NCBI GenBank assembly: GCA_016715105.1
Contig: JADKBO010000008.1
Coordinates: 1 to 64,000, forward strand
Reading direction: 5' to 3'
DNA: 64,000 nucleotides
Source: Saprospiraceae bacterium
Lineage (GTDB): Bacteria; Bacteroidota; Bacteroidia; Chitinophagales; Saprospiraceae
Positions within the stretch are counted from its first letter, which is position 1. Each line of letters starts with the position of its first letter. Both the position numbers and the translations under genes were made by a program. The notes below the pieces were generated by a model. It ran no database searches and had not been told where the DNA came from. It saw only the letters and a list, made by a program, of their open reading frames with translations. This document shows positions 51,491-61,363 of this stretch, piece after piece.

Positions 51491-52108
51491 ATGGAACGTA
51501 GAATATTCTTGAAACATAGTTCTTTGGCTGCTGGTACTCTTTTATTGCCCAATCTAACTAAAAAGACATAAAGTCGGCGGCGGGGGCGTTTTTCCCGGTG
51601 GCCCCCCCGAAAGCCATTTGCTTTGACATAATGGAAGGTCAAACCATGTTGAATTATCAAAAAAAATACGGAAACATGGTTGCTCGCGCGAAGTTTCTTT
51701 GTGGGGTCAGCTCGTGCGCTGCCTGTCCTTGGCGGCGTTCCTTTGGCCCCCCCTTCGGTCCGGCCCCGGTTTCGGCGGTGCCTGGCGTTTTTGGGTGTTT
51801 GGTGTGTTACCACCAGGCGGTTTTAATTCATGCCGGATCCACAATGGGTGAAATACTAAATCAAAGTTTCGTCAATTTATTCGACAATTGGTATGAAGCC
51901 ATTATTCAAATCCAACAACAACATCATAGCAAATCTTCAAAATGCCTATTATGCAACTGCGACGATGATCTATGCTTCAATGGCAATGAATTTGGGAACC
52001 ACAATCAAATTAACAGATGGAAACCCTTCGCAAATTGAAGTGGAGCAATCTTCTTACATGGCGAGAACTTATAGGAAACCATTTATTCATCCTCAAAAAT
52101 GGGCCTAA
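51491..52108 (+). pseudogene. Wrecked remnant of a Gfo/Idh/MocA-like oxidoreductase
   Basis: The start MERRIFLKHSSLAAGTLLLP resembles a twin-arginine-type leader but is followed by a stop after 26 codons. After anomalous GC-rich sequence, a short block FDIMEGQTMLNYQKKYGNMV resembles the EKP...EGxxMxxxxxKYGxxxQVG segment of Gfo/Idh/MocA enzymes. After more anomalous sequence, FVNLFDNWYEA and then NAYYATATMIYASMAMNLGT plus ARTYRKPFIHPQKW look like the C-terminus of the same family in two frames. The remnants total about one third of a normal gene. This is either a real deletion relic or a badly assembled patch. Confidence 0.45.
51572..51835. other. GC-rich anomalous patches inside the remnant gene
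   Basis: Two stretches (about 51572-51612 and 51693-51835) are very rich in G and C with long runs (GGGGGCG, GGCCCCCCCG, TTGGCCCCCCCTTCGG), in contrast to the AT-rich surroundings. They interrupt otherwise recognisable coding fragments. I see no known element in them. Confidence 0.7.
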
Positions 52109-52184
52109 AATCTAAATTTAAATGCACAGATTCAAGTTTAGCATTTCAACCTCATCAAATTAAAGAACCAAAAAAAAATCAAAA

Positions 52185-54353
52185 ATGAATTCAATACTAA
52201 TTAAAATTTGCACTATTCTTTTATTCGTAAATAATGGGATTTATGCACAGAATCAATATCCCCACACAAAGACTAGCAGCGATATTGATCTTCACTTTGG
52301 AGTTGCTTATCCAGATCCATATCGGTGGCTGGAAGACATCAAGAACCCAGAAGTGGAGACTTGGTTTAAAGACCAAGCAAATCTGACAGATCAAACATTG
52401 AGTAACATCAATGGCAGGGACGAATTAATTGCAACATGGAAACAGCTGAATGGATTGGAGAATCCAAGAATAAATTCAAGAGAATTTAGAGGTGGCAGAA
52501 TATTTTATCGCAAAACTATTCCGGGCGAATCCGTAGGAAAAGTGTATTATCGAAATGGTTTATACGGTGAAGAAATACTTTTATTTGACCCTTTAGCATT
52601 TGAAGCTGGAAAAACATTGTCTGTCAGTAGCATTGTACCAAGTCACGATGGTAAATATGTTGGTATCTCATATAGTGAGAATGGCGCTGAAATCGGCACA
52701 TTGATTCTGTTGGAGGTTGAAACAAAAAAGGTCTTTAAAGAAAGATTTTCACCTGTTTGGGGCGGCATCATGGAATGGAACTTTGATAATAAAGGTTTTT
52801 GGTGGGGAAAATTGAGTAGTAGTGACAATACGGATGGAGAAGCTTTGAAAAACAGCAAAGTGATGTTTCACGTTATGGGCCAAGATGTCAAAATGGATAA
52901 AGAGTACTTCTCAAATGTGACAAGTCCAGAGCTTGGCATTGAACCTCAAGAGTGGCCTTGGGTTTTTGTCAGTAATCACATGCCCGAATACATCTTTGCT
53001 GAAGTTGGAACAGTCCAGGCCGAAAAAAGAATTTATTACGCTCCAATTTCAGACATCCATAAACCAAAATAAATTGGAAAACCATTTCAGAGCAAAAAGA
53101 TACCATAAATGGGGTTTATGAGTTGATGAATGGTAAAATTTATGCTGCAACGTCCATGGGTGCCACCAATTTCAAAATCATTGCAACTGATGCCGCTGCT
53201 CCAAATTGGAAAACTGCCGAAACAATAATAAGTGAAAAAGAAACAAAACTGGACTTGTTTATAAGGACAAAAGATTACCTGGTATTGGTATATACAGATG
53301 GTATAAACAATACCATGTTTAAATATCATCCTCAAACCAAAGTAACTTCTCAAATTACACTACCCTATTCGGGAACAGGTTTTGTTTTCAATTTGGATAA
53401 AAAGTCCAATACAATTTTTGTCAATATGACAAGTTGGAGCAAAGCCATGCAAGAATTTGAAATAAACCTCGAGAACAATCAAACTCAACTCAGCAAATTT
53501 AATAAACAGAATGTTTATCCAAAGGAATTTGAGGACATCGTTGTCGAAGAAGTGGAAGTGACTGGTCATGACGCAGTGAAAATTCCCTTATCGCTTATTT
53601 ACAAAAAAGGCTTAGAGAAAAATGGGGAAAATGTTTGTATAATGGAAAGTTATGGTGCATATGGAGCAAGTATGACTCCTTATTTTAACTATTCGACCAT
53701 TTATTTGGTCACAAAAGGCGTGGTGTTGGCATATCCACATGTAAGAGGCGGTGGAGAAAAAGAAATGCATGGTACAAAGCTGGATTTAAAACAACAAAGC
53801 CAAACACTTGGAAAGATTTTAATAGTTGTGCTGAGTATTTGATTAAAAATGGTTATACCTCCCTAAACATTTGGCAGGTACAGGAACTTCGGCCGGAGGT
53901 ATTTTAATTACGAGGGCTATTACAGAAAGGCCTGATCTTTATGCTGCTGCAATTTGTGATGTGGGATGTGCAAATACTATGCGATTTGAAGCGACACCAA
54001 ATGGCCCTGGAAATGTTCCTGAATTTGGAACAGTGCAAGATAGCACAGAATGTAGAGCATTGTATGAAATGGATGGTGTTGCACACGTACAATATGGTGT
54101 CCATTACCCGGCCGTGATGAGCGTAGCTGGATGGACAGATCCAAGAGTTATTGCATGGCAACCAGGCAAGTTTACTGCAGCCATGCAAAATAATTCCAAA
54201 AGCGGTAAACCTGCATTGTTGAAAGTAAATTATGACAATGGCCATTTTACGGAAGATATTAATGTAGCATTCGCCAATTACGCAGATCAATTATCCTTTA
54301 TGTTGTGGCAGTGTGGGCACCCAGAATTTACTAAAAAACCTCATCAACCCTAA
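52185..54353 (+). pseudogene. Secreted prolyl oligopeptidase (S9 family), three frameshifts
   Basis: A signal peptide (ILLFVNNGIYAQ) leads into the propeller start typical of the family (PHTKTSSDIDLHFGVAYPDP YRWLEDIKNPEVETWFKDQA). The frame is lost at the AAAA run near 53066, where one base more gives NWKTISEQKDTINGVYELMN. It is lost again near 53757-53761, where the correct continuation is AWYKAGFKTTKPNTWKDFNS CAEYLIKNGY, and at the CCC run 53861-53863. The catalytic domain keeps GTGTSAGG with the nucleophile Ser, WTDPRVIAWQPGKF with the Asp, and NGHF with the His. All catalytic residues are intact, so the gene is functional if the indels are sequence errors. It would cleave after proline in peptides in the periplasm. 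Confidence 0.82.
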
Positions 54354-54522
54354 TTGATCATCTTATTGAAAACTAAGCGGAAAGGATGAGTGCAATTTAA
54401 TAATCAATTTACCCTACATTTTATTGATAGTCAATTCATTTTCTGTTTAGTTTTCTTTTTTTAATTAGTTTTAAACCACAATCTATTTGTAATTTAATTC
54501 ACTTCTTTTAGTACTTCATGTT

Positions 54523-57500
54523 TTGAAACAAAGGTTTTGTATATTTTCCTTTTTACTGGTAATGGTGGGTCAGCTTTATGGGCAAAACCTACACTTTACG
54601 TCGTATGGAACCAAAGAAGGATTGATACAAAATAGTGTGTACAGCTCTACAGAAACTAAGGAAGGCTTTATGTGGTTTGGAACCCAACACGGATTAAATA
54701 GATTTGATGGTTTGCATTTTGAAGCAATAGACTTTACCAAAAGAGCTGATACTATCATGAACTCAAAAATGATTGTATGTATGCACGTAGACAAGAATGA
54801 TAACTTTTGGCTTGGAACTACCGAAGAATTGGTACTTTATGATAAGTATAAAAATGAAGTGGTTAAAACCTCCTCAAATTACCCAGGCTTATCACTCAAA
54901 GGTAATTGGATCAAGGAAATAACTACTGATGCCCAAAATCGACTGTGGATTAGAGATAGATTAACTCTTTGGTGTTATGATTTGGTAAATAAAAAAATGT
55001 TGAAAATTGCCAGACCTGAGCTCTTAAAAAATACAATTTCACTTACAAAAAGTGATGACGAAAAAAGGATTTACCTTGCAACAGATACATCTATTTTTGT
55101 CGTGAAAGAAGGTGATTATAAGGAAATCGAATCTGAAGTATTTAAATCTAGGGGCCTGAAAATCGAAACTTTGTTGTCTGTTAATCATATGCTTTGGTGT
55201 ATTACCTCAGATAAAAAAATTTGGATATCAGGCGACGACTCAAAGCCTAATTGGAAAACCTTTGAATCATTATTTGGTACCTCATGTTTGATTGATCCAT
55301 ATCTTTTGCATAAAGATTTCAATAACTCAGTATGGGTGGGTAGCCGTAGCGATGGCGTACTAGTTGCTGACCTTACAAATTACAAAGTAAAGAAATCATC
55401 AGACTTTATGCACCAATCCGCCTTGCGCAATAAGTTTATTTTGAGTTTTTTCACAAATAAACAAGGCATCACTTGGGTTGGTGCAAGTGGTGTTGGTGTT
55501 TCTAAATATGATCCTGCAATCACACAATTTGAGTTGTTTCGCAATGATGCATTACCCGGTAAAACGCAGAAGGATAATATGATCTTTAGTTTGTATTCAG
55601 ACAATGGAAAAGATTTTTATTCAGGAACGCTCACTGGTGGATTATTGCATTGGGATGTCACACAAAACCAATCTGCTTATTATAAACCTCCCAACCAATC
55701 CTCAAACACAGAAGTCAATAACATATACACCATCACCAAAGCCGATGACCAACTTTTATACATGGCAACTTGGGGAGGTTTGGCTAGTTTCAATCCTCAA
55801 ACAAAGAATTTTTTACTTTACAACGACCAAGACGGTAAGACACAAAAATTGGCGAGTTTATTGAAATTAAAAGGCCAAAACAAACTTTTGGTAGGCGGCT
55901 ATATTCATTTTTTAAGGTATTTTGACGTTGACACTAAAAAATGGTCGGCTCTTTATGACCCTGAGCATTTCTTAGAAAATTCCAAAATTAGACCAAGATT
56001 TATGCATCAGTTGAATGATACTGAAATATTGATTTGCTCAGAAAATCGGTGTCTCACCAAATACAATTTTGAAAAAGGAAGCTTCAAAGAATATCCAGAA
56101 TTGGGCCATTATTCAGGTATGGCAACCCACATTTATGTAAGCAAAAAATATTGGTGGGTCGGCACAACAAAAGGTTTGATGCAAATGGATGCTCAAACAG
56201 AAAAATTAATAAAAGTTTGGAATGTCGAAACTGGCCTTTCCGACGATGTTATTTATTCAGTCTTAGAGGATAATTATGGTAAAATTTGGGTGGGTACAAA
56301 TAAAGGATTGAATGTCATCGAACCAAAAACTGGATTGATTAAAAAATTTGATGAAAAGGACGGACTTCAATCATTAGAATTTAATACCGCTTCGTGTTTT
56401 AAAGATGATAAAGGAAATTTATATTTTGGAGGGGTCAATGGATTCAATAAAATCCCAGCAAAATTATTAAATACGCAAAGGCACAATCCAAAGCCAATCA
56501 TTACCAATATACAAGTTATGAATGAACCTCTGCTGACTGACTCCATGATCAGTTATACCGCAGGTTTCTCACTACCACCCAATAAAAACTTCATCAGTTT
56601 TGAATTTCAGAGTCCTAATTATTCCCAAACAGAAAACATTATTTATCGATACAGATTATTGCCCATTCAGCAAGAATGGCAATTGAATGGAAATCGCAAC
56701 TTCATCAATTATACACAACTCACGCCAAATGATTACACCTTTGAAGTACAGTCTTCAGTTGGAGATTTACGCTGGTCGCAGCGTCAATCAATCAGAGTTA
56801 CAATTTTGACTCCATGGTATAAAACTTTTTGGTTTTTGAGCCTCATCACTTTGTATATTATTGGAATGGGTATTTACCTTTATAAACAAAGGATTTCTGC
56901 TATCAAAAATAAAGCGCTTTTAACACAAAGAATCAATGAAACAGAAATGGCTGCTCTAAAAGCGCAAATGAATCCTCATTTTATTTTCAACTGTATAAAC
57001 AGTATAGACGCTTTCATTCAAACCAATGATAAATACAACGCTTCCATCTATCTGAATAAATTTGCCAAACTCATCCGGAATATTCTGGACAGCAGCAAAC
57101 AAAATTTAGTACCATTGTCCACTGACTTGGAAACTTTAAAATTTTACACCGAACTGGAATGTATGCGTACTGAAAATAAATTCAAAACTATATTTGATAT
57201 AGAGGAAGGCATTCTGGAAGAAGATATTTTGATTCCACCCTTGATCATACAACCTTATGTAGAAAATGCCATCATCCATGGCTTAAAATCTAAAAATGAC
57301 TTTGATGGAGAGTTGAAAATTTCTGTTTCCAAAGTGGATGACAAACTTGTGTTTGAAATCAAGGATAATGGAATTGGCAGGGTTGCCGCACAAAACATGA
57401 GGTCAAATCGTGGAACGTCTTATGGAATGCAATTGAGTACGGACAGGGTACAATTATTCAACGATGATCAAGACGAGAATGTCATCATAACCGACCTTTA

Positions 57501-57558
57501 CGAGGATAATAAAGCAATGGGAACATCTATCAAAGTGATATTGAAAATCGAAAACTAA
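54523..57558 (+). CDS. Two-component propeller sensor histidine kinase (LytS-type)
   Basis: The 1011-residue protein has a signal peptide (MVGQLYGQ). About 14 ligand-binding propeller repeats follow (FTSYGTKEGLIQNSVYSSTE, FMWFGTQHGLNRFDG, KIWVGTNKGLNVIEPKTG). A Y_Y_Y domain (FEFQSPNYSQTENIIYRYRL) precedes one membrane helix (WFLSLITLYIIGMGIYLYK). The His-kinase domain has LKAQMNPHFIFNCINSIDAF (phospho-accepting His near residue 817), and an ATPase with PPLIIQPYVENAIIHGL and KDNGIGR. The frame begins with TTG at 54523. An ATG at 54518 lies in another frame, so a one-base error in the T-run may hide the real start. The response regulator follows 5 bases downstream. Confidence 0.93.
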   Translation: MKQRFCIFSFLLVMVGQLYGQNLHFTSYGTKEGLIQNSVYSSTETKEGFMWFGTQHGLNRFDGLHFEAIDFTKRADTIMNSKMIVCMHVDKNDNFWLGTTEELVLYDKYKNEVVKTSSNYPGLSLKGNWIKEITTDAQNRLWIRDRLTLWCYDLVNKKMLKIARPELLKNTISLTKSDDEKRIYLATDTSIFVVKEGDYKEIESEVFKSRGLKIETLLSVNHMLWCITSDKKIWISGDDSKPNWKTFESLFGTSCLIDPYLLHKDFNNSVWVGSRSDGVLVADLTNYKVKKSSDFMHQSALRNKFILSFFTNKQGITWVGASGVGVSKYDPAITQFELFRNDALPGKTQKDNMIFSLYSDNGKDFYSGTLTGGLLHWDVTQNQSAYYKPPNQSSNTEVNNIYTITKADDQLLYMATWGGLASFNPQTKNFLLYNDQDGKTQKLASLLKLKGQNKLLVGGYIHFLRYFDVDTKKWSALYDPEHFLENSKIRPRFMHQLNDTEILICSENRCLTKYNFEKGSFKEYPELGHYSGMATHIYVSKKYWWVGTTKGLMQMDAQTEKLIKVWNVETGLSDDVIYSVLEDNYGKIWVGTNKGLNVIEPKTGLIKKFDEKDGLQSLEFNTASCFKDDKGNLYFGGVNGFNKIPAKLLNTQRHNPKPIITNIQVMNEPLLTDSMISYTAGFSLPPNKNFISFEFQSPNYSQTENIIYRYRLLPIQQEWQLNGNRNFINYTQLTPNDYTFEVQSSVGDLRWSQRQSIRVTILTPWYKTFWFLSLITLYIIGMGIYLYKQRISAIKNKALLTQRINETEMAALKAQMNPHFIFNCINSIDAFIQTNDKYNASIYLNKFAKLIRNILDSSKQNLVPLSTDLETLKFYTELECMRTENKFKTIFDIEEGILEEDILIPPLIIQPYVENAIIHGLKSKNDFDGELKISVSKVDDKLVFEIKDNGIGRVAAQNMRSNRGTSYGMQLSTDRVQLFNDDQDENVIITDLYEDNKAMGTSIKVILKIEN

Positions 57559-57563
57559 AACAA

Positions 57564-58310
57564 ATGTTGAGCGCAGTAATTATTGATGATGAATACAAAG
57601 GGAGGCTGGCTTTAAAGCAAAAAATATTGGATTATTGCAAAGACATAATGATTATTGGCGAAGCTGCAGATGGAAAAGAAGGATTGGAATTGATCAATGA
57701 AAAGAAGCCCGACATTGTTTTTTTAGACATAGAAATGCCGCTAGTCAATGGATTTGAAATGCTTCAAAATTTGAAAGAGCGAAACTTTCATTTGATCTTC
57801 ACAACAGCATATAATCATTATGCTATTAAAGCCATAAAATATTCAGCGTTCGATTATTTACTAAAACCTATCGATATTGAAGAACTTAAAGCCACTGCCC
57901 AAAAATTGATGGCTACTGCAAAGTCAAATATTGATTTACAAATAGACCTCTTACAAGGAAATTTTCAAGATAATAATAGGCCTCTAAAAAAATTAGCTAT
58001 TCCTACTATAGATGGTATTTGTTTTTACGATTTAAAAGATCTCATTTATTTGGAAGCAGATAGCAATTATACCAACCTTTATTTTATCGAAAACAAAAAA
58101 ATTGTAGCTTCCAAAACCCTCAAAGAATTTCAAGATTTACTACCTGATGACCATTTTTATAGGCCACACAACTCCTACATCATCAACCTTTCCTTTGTTT
58201 CCAAATACATCAAAGGAGACGGTGGACAAATACAATTGCTCAATGGATCGCTGGTCGACGTCTCAAGAAAACACAAAGACGAGTTTTTAAAACTGATCAA
58301 TAAGCGATGA
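57564..58310 (+). CDS. LytTR-family response regulator
   Basis: The receiver domain has IIDDE, FLDIEMP with phospho-acceptor Asp55, TTAYNHYAIKAIKYSAFDYL and LKPID. The C-terminal LytTR DNA-binding domain has DLIYLEADSNYTNLYF, KTLKEFQDLLPDDHFYRPHN SYIINLSFV and NGSLVDVSRKHKDEF. It is the cognate partner of the propeller kinase 5 bases upstream. The sodium/solute symporter downstream is a plausible target, but I see no diagnostic operator. Confidence 0.95.
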   Translation: MLSAVIIDDEYKGRLALKQKILDYCKDIMIIGEAADGKEGLELINEKKPDIVFLDIEMPLVNGFEMLQNLKERNFHLIFTTAYNHYAIKAIKYSAFDYLLKPIDIEELKATAQKLMATAKSNIDLQIDLLQGNFQDNNRPLKKLAIPTIDGICFYDLKDLIYLEADSNYTNLYFIENKKIVASKTLKEFQDLLPDDHFYRPHNSYIINLSFVSKYIKGDGGQIQLLNGSLVDVSRKHKDEFLKLINKR

Positions 58311-58432
58311 AGGCATTTGATATGATGATTTGTTGAATTTTTTTTGAGCAAAATTCAAATAAACGATCAAGGTAGTGTAATATTGGTCTTTCAATAAATT
58401 GTTTTAAAAGCCACTACATAACACCTACCAAC

Positions 58433-60070
58433 ATGTTTGCTACACTCGATATTGTCATTTTCGTTGTTTATCTTCTTGGCATTGTTGCCCTTGGATTGTA
58501 CATGTCTCGTACAAAAGATGGGGTTGAAAAAACCGCAGAGGATTATTTTCTAGCCAGTAAATCACTGCCTTGGTGGGCCATTGGTACTTCATTGATCGCA
58601 GCCAATATCTCTGCTGAACAAATGATAGGCATGTCAGGACAGGCATTTGGTATGGGCATAGCCATTGCATCCTATGAATTGATGGCAGCAGCCACTTTGA
58701 TCATAGTTGGTAAATACTTTTTACCCATTTTCATTGAGAAAAAATTATTTACAATACCCCAATTTGTAAAAGAAAGGTATAGTGATGAGCTCAAAACTAT
58801 TCTGGCCATTTTCTGGCTTTTCCTCTTCACTTTTGTCAATTTGAGTACGGTTTTATTGTTGGGAGCAATGGCGCTCGACACCATCATTGGAACTGGGGAC
58901 AAAAGCCTATTGATGTATGGAATCATTGGATTGGCCTTGATTTCCGCAGCTTACTCTCTTTATGGTGGGCTTACGGCAGTTGCATGGACTGATGTTGTAC
59001 AAGTAGTATTGCTCATTTTAGGAGGAATCATAACGACCTACTTGGCTTGTTCTCATCTTACGCCTTCAGGAGGGTTTGTGGATGGTGTTCAGCATATTTA
59101 CAGCACATTACCTGAGAAATTTCATATGATTCTGGGAAGAGATCATCCAATGTATAAAGAGCTTCCGGGTATTGCCGTTCTGGTCGGCGGTATGTGGGTC
59201 GCCAACCTTTACTATTGGGGTTTCAACCAATACATCATACAGCGAGCATTGGCCGCAAAGGACATCAAAGAAGCTCAAAAAGGCTTGGTACTTGCTGGCT
59301 TTTTGAAAATACTCATTCCATTTATAGTAGTGATTCCTGGTATTGCCGCATACTCATATTACGCAGGTGGAGCAGGAACTTCGGTTGTGGAAGGTGTTTC
59401 TACTGCTTTGCAAGTGGACAATCCTCCATTCCAAGCCAATGACAACGCCTACCCTTGGTTGATCAAAAATCTCATCCCAACTGGTTTTAAAGGTTTGGTT
59501 GTAGCGGCATTGGCAGCAGCCATTATTTCTTCCTTGGCGAGTATGATGAACTCCATTTCCACGATTTTCACAATGGATATTTACCAACAATACATCAATA
59601 AAAATGCTTCTTCAAAAACTACTGTAAATGTGGGAAGAATTTCAGCGGCTGTTGCCTTGGTAATTGCTATGATCATCGCGCCCATGCTTGCCAATGGAAG
59701 AGGAATTTTCAACGTCATTCAGGAGTATACAGCAGTGGTCAGCCCGGGAATCTTAGCGGTATTCATGTTGGGTTTATTTTATAAAAAAGCAAATAACAAA
59801 GGGGCTATTACCGGCATTCTTTTCTCTATTGTTTTTGCCTTGGTGCTCAAGTTTTCAGGTCTTGGTTTACCTTGGATGCATGAAACATCTTTGGTTTTTG
59901 TGATCACTTGTTTGGTCATTGCTGGTGTCAGTTATGTTTCTGGTAAAGGACTTGATGATCAATACGCGATTAAAACGGATGGAAGCACATTTACGACGAG
60001 TAGTGCATTCAATATTTCATCATTTATCATTTTATTGATTTTGGCATTTTTGTATGCGGCTTTTTGGTAG
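58433..60070 (+). CDS. Sodium/solute symporter (SSS/SGLT family)
   Basis: The 545-residue membrane protein has about 14 helices and the SSS signatures: EDYFLASKSLPWWAIGTSLI AANISAEQMIGMSGQAF, TIPQFVKERYSDELKTILAI and AAYSLYGGLTAVAWTDVVQV. Also present are YYWGFNQYIIQRALAAKDIK and the ALAAAIISSLASMMNSISTI helix that carries Na+-binding Ser residues. The closest recognisable pattern is sugar transport (vSGLT-like). It follows the kinase/regulator pair by about 120 bases, so nutrient-responsive control is plausible. Confidence 0.92.
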   Translation: MFATLDIVIFVVYLLGIVALGLYMSRTKDGVEKTAEDYFLASKSLPWWAIGTSLIAANISAEQMIGMSGQAFGMGIAIASYELMAAATLIIVGKYFLPIFIEKKLFTIPQFVKERYSDELKTILAIFWLFLFTFVNLSTVLLLGAMALDTIIGTGDKSLLMYGIIGLALISAAYSLYGGLTAVAWTDVVQVVLLILGGIITTYLACSHLTPSGGFVDGVQHIYSTLPEKFHMILGRDHPMYKELPGIAVLVGGMWVANLYYWGFNQYIIQRALAAKDIKEAQKGLVLAGFLKILIPFIVVIPGIAAYSYYAGGAGTSVVEGVSTALQVDNPPFQANDNAYPWLIKNLIPTGFKGLVVAALAAAIISSLASMMNSISTIFTMDIYQQYINKNASSKTTVNVGRISAAVALVIAMIIAPMLANGRGIFNVIQEYTAVVSPGILAVFMLGLFYKKANNKGAITGILFSIVFALVLKFSGLGLPWMHETSLVFVITCLVIAGVSYVSGKGLDDQYAIKTDGSTFTTSSAFNISSFIILLILAFLYAAFW

Positions 60071-60563
60071 TCGGTTCTAAGCTATCAGCGGTCAGAGATC
60101 AGTTTTCAGCATTTCTTAATACCATAAATAGAAAGACAAGGTAGTTTTTTTATATATAGGTTGATGACGAATATTTGATGTTAATGTCAGGGTATTACTT
60201 AACTTGATATTTCTGATAAGTTTTATTGGAAATTCTCAAGGGTGTTTTTCTTTTTACTGGAAAATACTTACAGATTAGTTTAGTTTAATGGAAAATACTT
60301 AGTGATTAGTTAATTATAATGGAAAATAAAAGCTATTCTTATTTAAGAATAACTTTTAAAATTGCCTTTTGCCAAATTGCCTTTTTGCCAAATTGCCCAT
60401 TATTATATTGCCATATAGCCCTCCGGTTTTCCCGTTTCCTTCCGATAGCTATCGGAACCGTTTTCCCTCAAACCTCGTAGCTCGTGGCTCGAAGCTCGCG
60501 GCTAAAACTGACCGCTGAAAACTGAGAGCTGACCTCTGAAAACTGAACGCTGATAGCTGACAG
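60071..60563. repeat. Intergenic repeats after the symporter gene
   Basis: Just after the stop is GCTATCAGCGGTCAGAGATC with TTTTCAGCATTTC. At 60259-60330, TGGAAAATACTTA...GATTAGTT occurs twice, with a third partial copy (TGGAAAATAAA). At 60360-60415, TTGCC(A/T)AATTGCC units repeat. TTCCGATAGCTATCGGAA (60440-60457) is a perfect 18-bp palindrome. At 60470-60563 come CTCGTAGCTCGTGGCTCG and the CTGAAAACTGAGAGCTGA array, ending at the stop codon of the next minus-strand gene. No gene is seen. Confidence 0.75.
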
Positions 60564-61100
60564 CTACTTCACCACAAAAGAATTCAGAAAAATATCAATC
60601 AACTCATTCAAACTAGAACCTGTTGGAGAATATACCTGGGCCGTATAAATTCTATTGGGTTGCAATTTCACCACCCCCTTGATCGATTGTTTAGTAACCT
60701 TGTCAACTAACTTATAAACCATCATGGGTAAACCTTCCTGACTGGCCAAAATATCTTTGTAAACGACCTGGCAATTGTTTTTTTCTGCGATGCTTGCAAG
60801 TGTGTTAAGTAGAAATTCTTCATTGACTTCCGTGCTATCGTAGTCGATGACGGCATCTGGATAAGTTACCACATTCACCGTGTAAAGTGTATTAGGATGG
60901 TCTGTCTTTTGTAATGAAAAATTCTCATTGACTACATCCCCTACCACCGTTGGAATAATTTTCTCCAAATATTTGAAATGGCCAGGGGCTTTCACCTCAA
61001 ATCGTTCCTGCAAATCAGAAAAAAGTATAAAATCTGTTTGGCCGTATCCGGTAATTACAGAAACTACTAGAAAAACAAAAATGAAAAAATTTACTTTCAT
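60564..61100 (-). CDS. Small exported protein of unknown function
   Basis: I chose MKVNFFIFVFLVVSVITGYG at 61100 because it begins a signal peptide; 11 codons upstream are also open. The mature part (about 155 residues) is alpha/beta with ERFEVKAPGHFKYLEKIIPT, NTLYTVNVVTYPDAVIDYD, GVVKLQPNRIYTAQVYSPTG and a final helix SSLNELIDIFLNSFVVK. The fold looks like a PsbP/MOG1-like lipoprotein domain, where FEVKxPGxF and a final SFxV helix are typical. That is only a resemblance. Repeat sequence follows the stop directly. Confidence 0.6.
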   Translation of the reverse strand: MKVNFFIFVFLVVSVITGYGQTDFILFSDLQERFEVKAPGHFKYLEKIIPTVVGDVVNENFSLQKTDHPNTLYTVNVVTYPDAVIDYDSTEVNEEFLLNTLASIAEKNNCQVVYKDILASQEGLPMMVYKLVDKVTKQSIKGVVKLQPNRIYTAQVYSPTGSSLNELIDIFLNSFVVK

Positions 61101-61304
61101 AAAAACACTTATAGCTCCTTGATAACGTACCAAAAAAGGGAAAGGCCAAAGATTGCTTTATTTTAACAGATTATTATTAGAAATGACCGATGCTTTTGGA
61201 AGTTTTCTACGAGCCTTGAGCCTCGAGCCCTTCGCTTCGCTTTCGCAGTCAAGTTTTCAGCAATTTTGCAGTTCAGCAGTTTCGCAATTTGGCAACATAG
61301 CAAA

Positions 61305-61338
61305 AATGGCAAGACACCAATAAGTGTGCCTTGCCATT
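61305..61338 (-). terminator. Terminator after the phytase-like/choice-of-anchor gene
   Basis: AATGGCAAG (61305-61313) pairs with CTTGCCATT (61330-61338), with an inner ACAC/GTGT pair and a GC bulge. On the minus strand a T-run follows. It lies 26 bases beyond the stop codon at 61364. The 61134-61304 stretch between genes holds GCTCG-type and CAGCAGTTTCGCAATTTGGC-type short repeats. Confidence 0.8.
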
Positions 61339-61363
61339 ATTTATTAAAACCAAAATATGAAAT

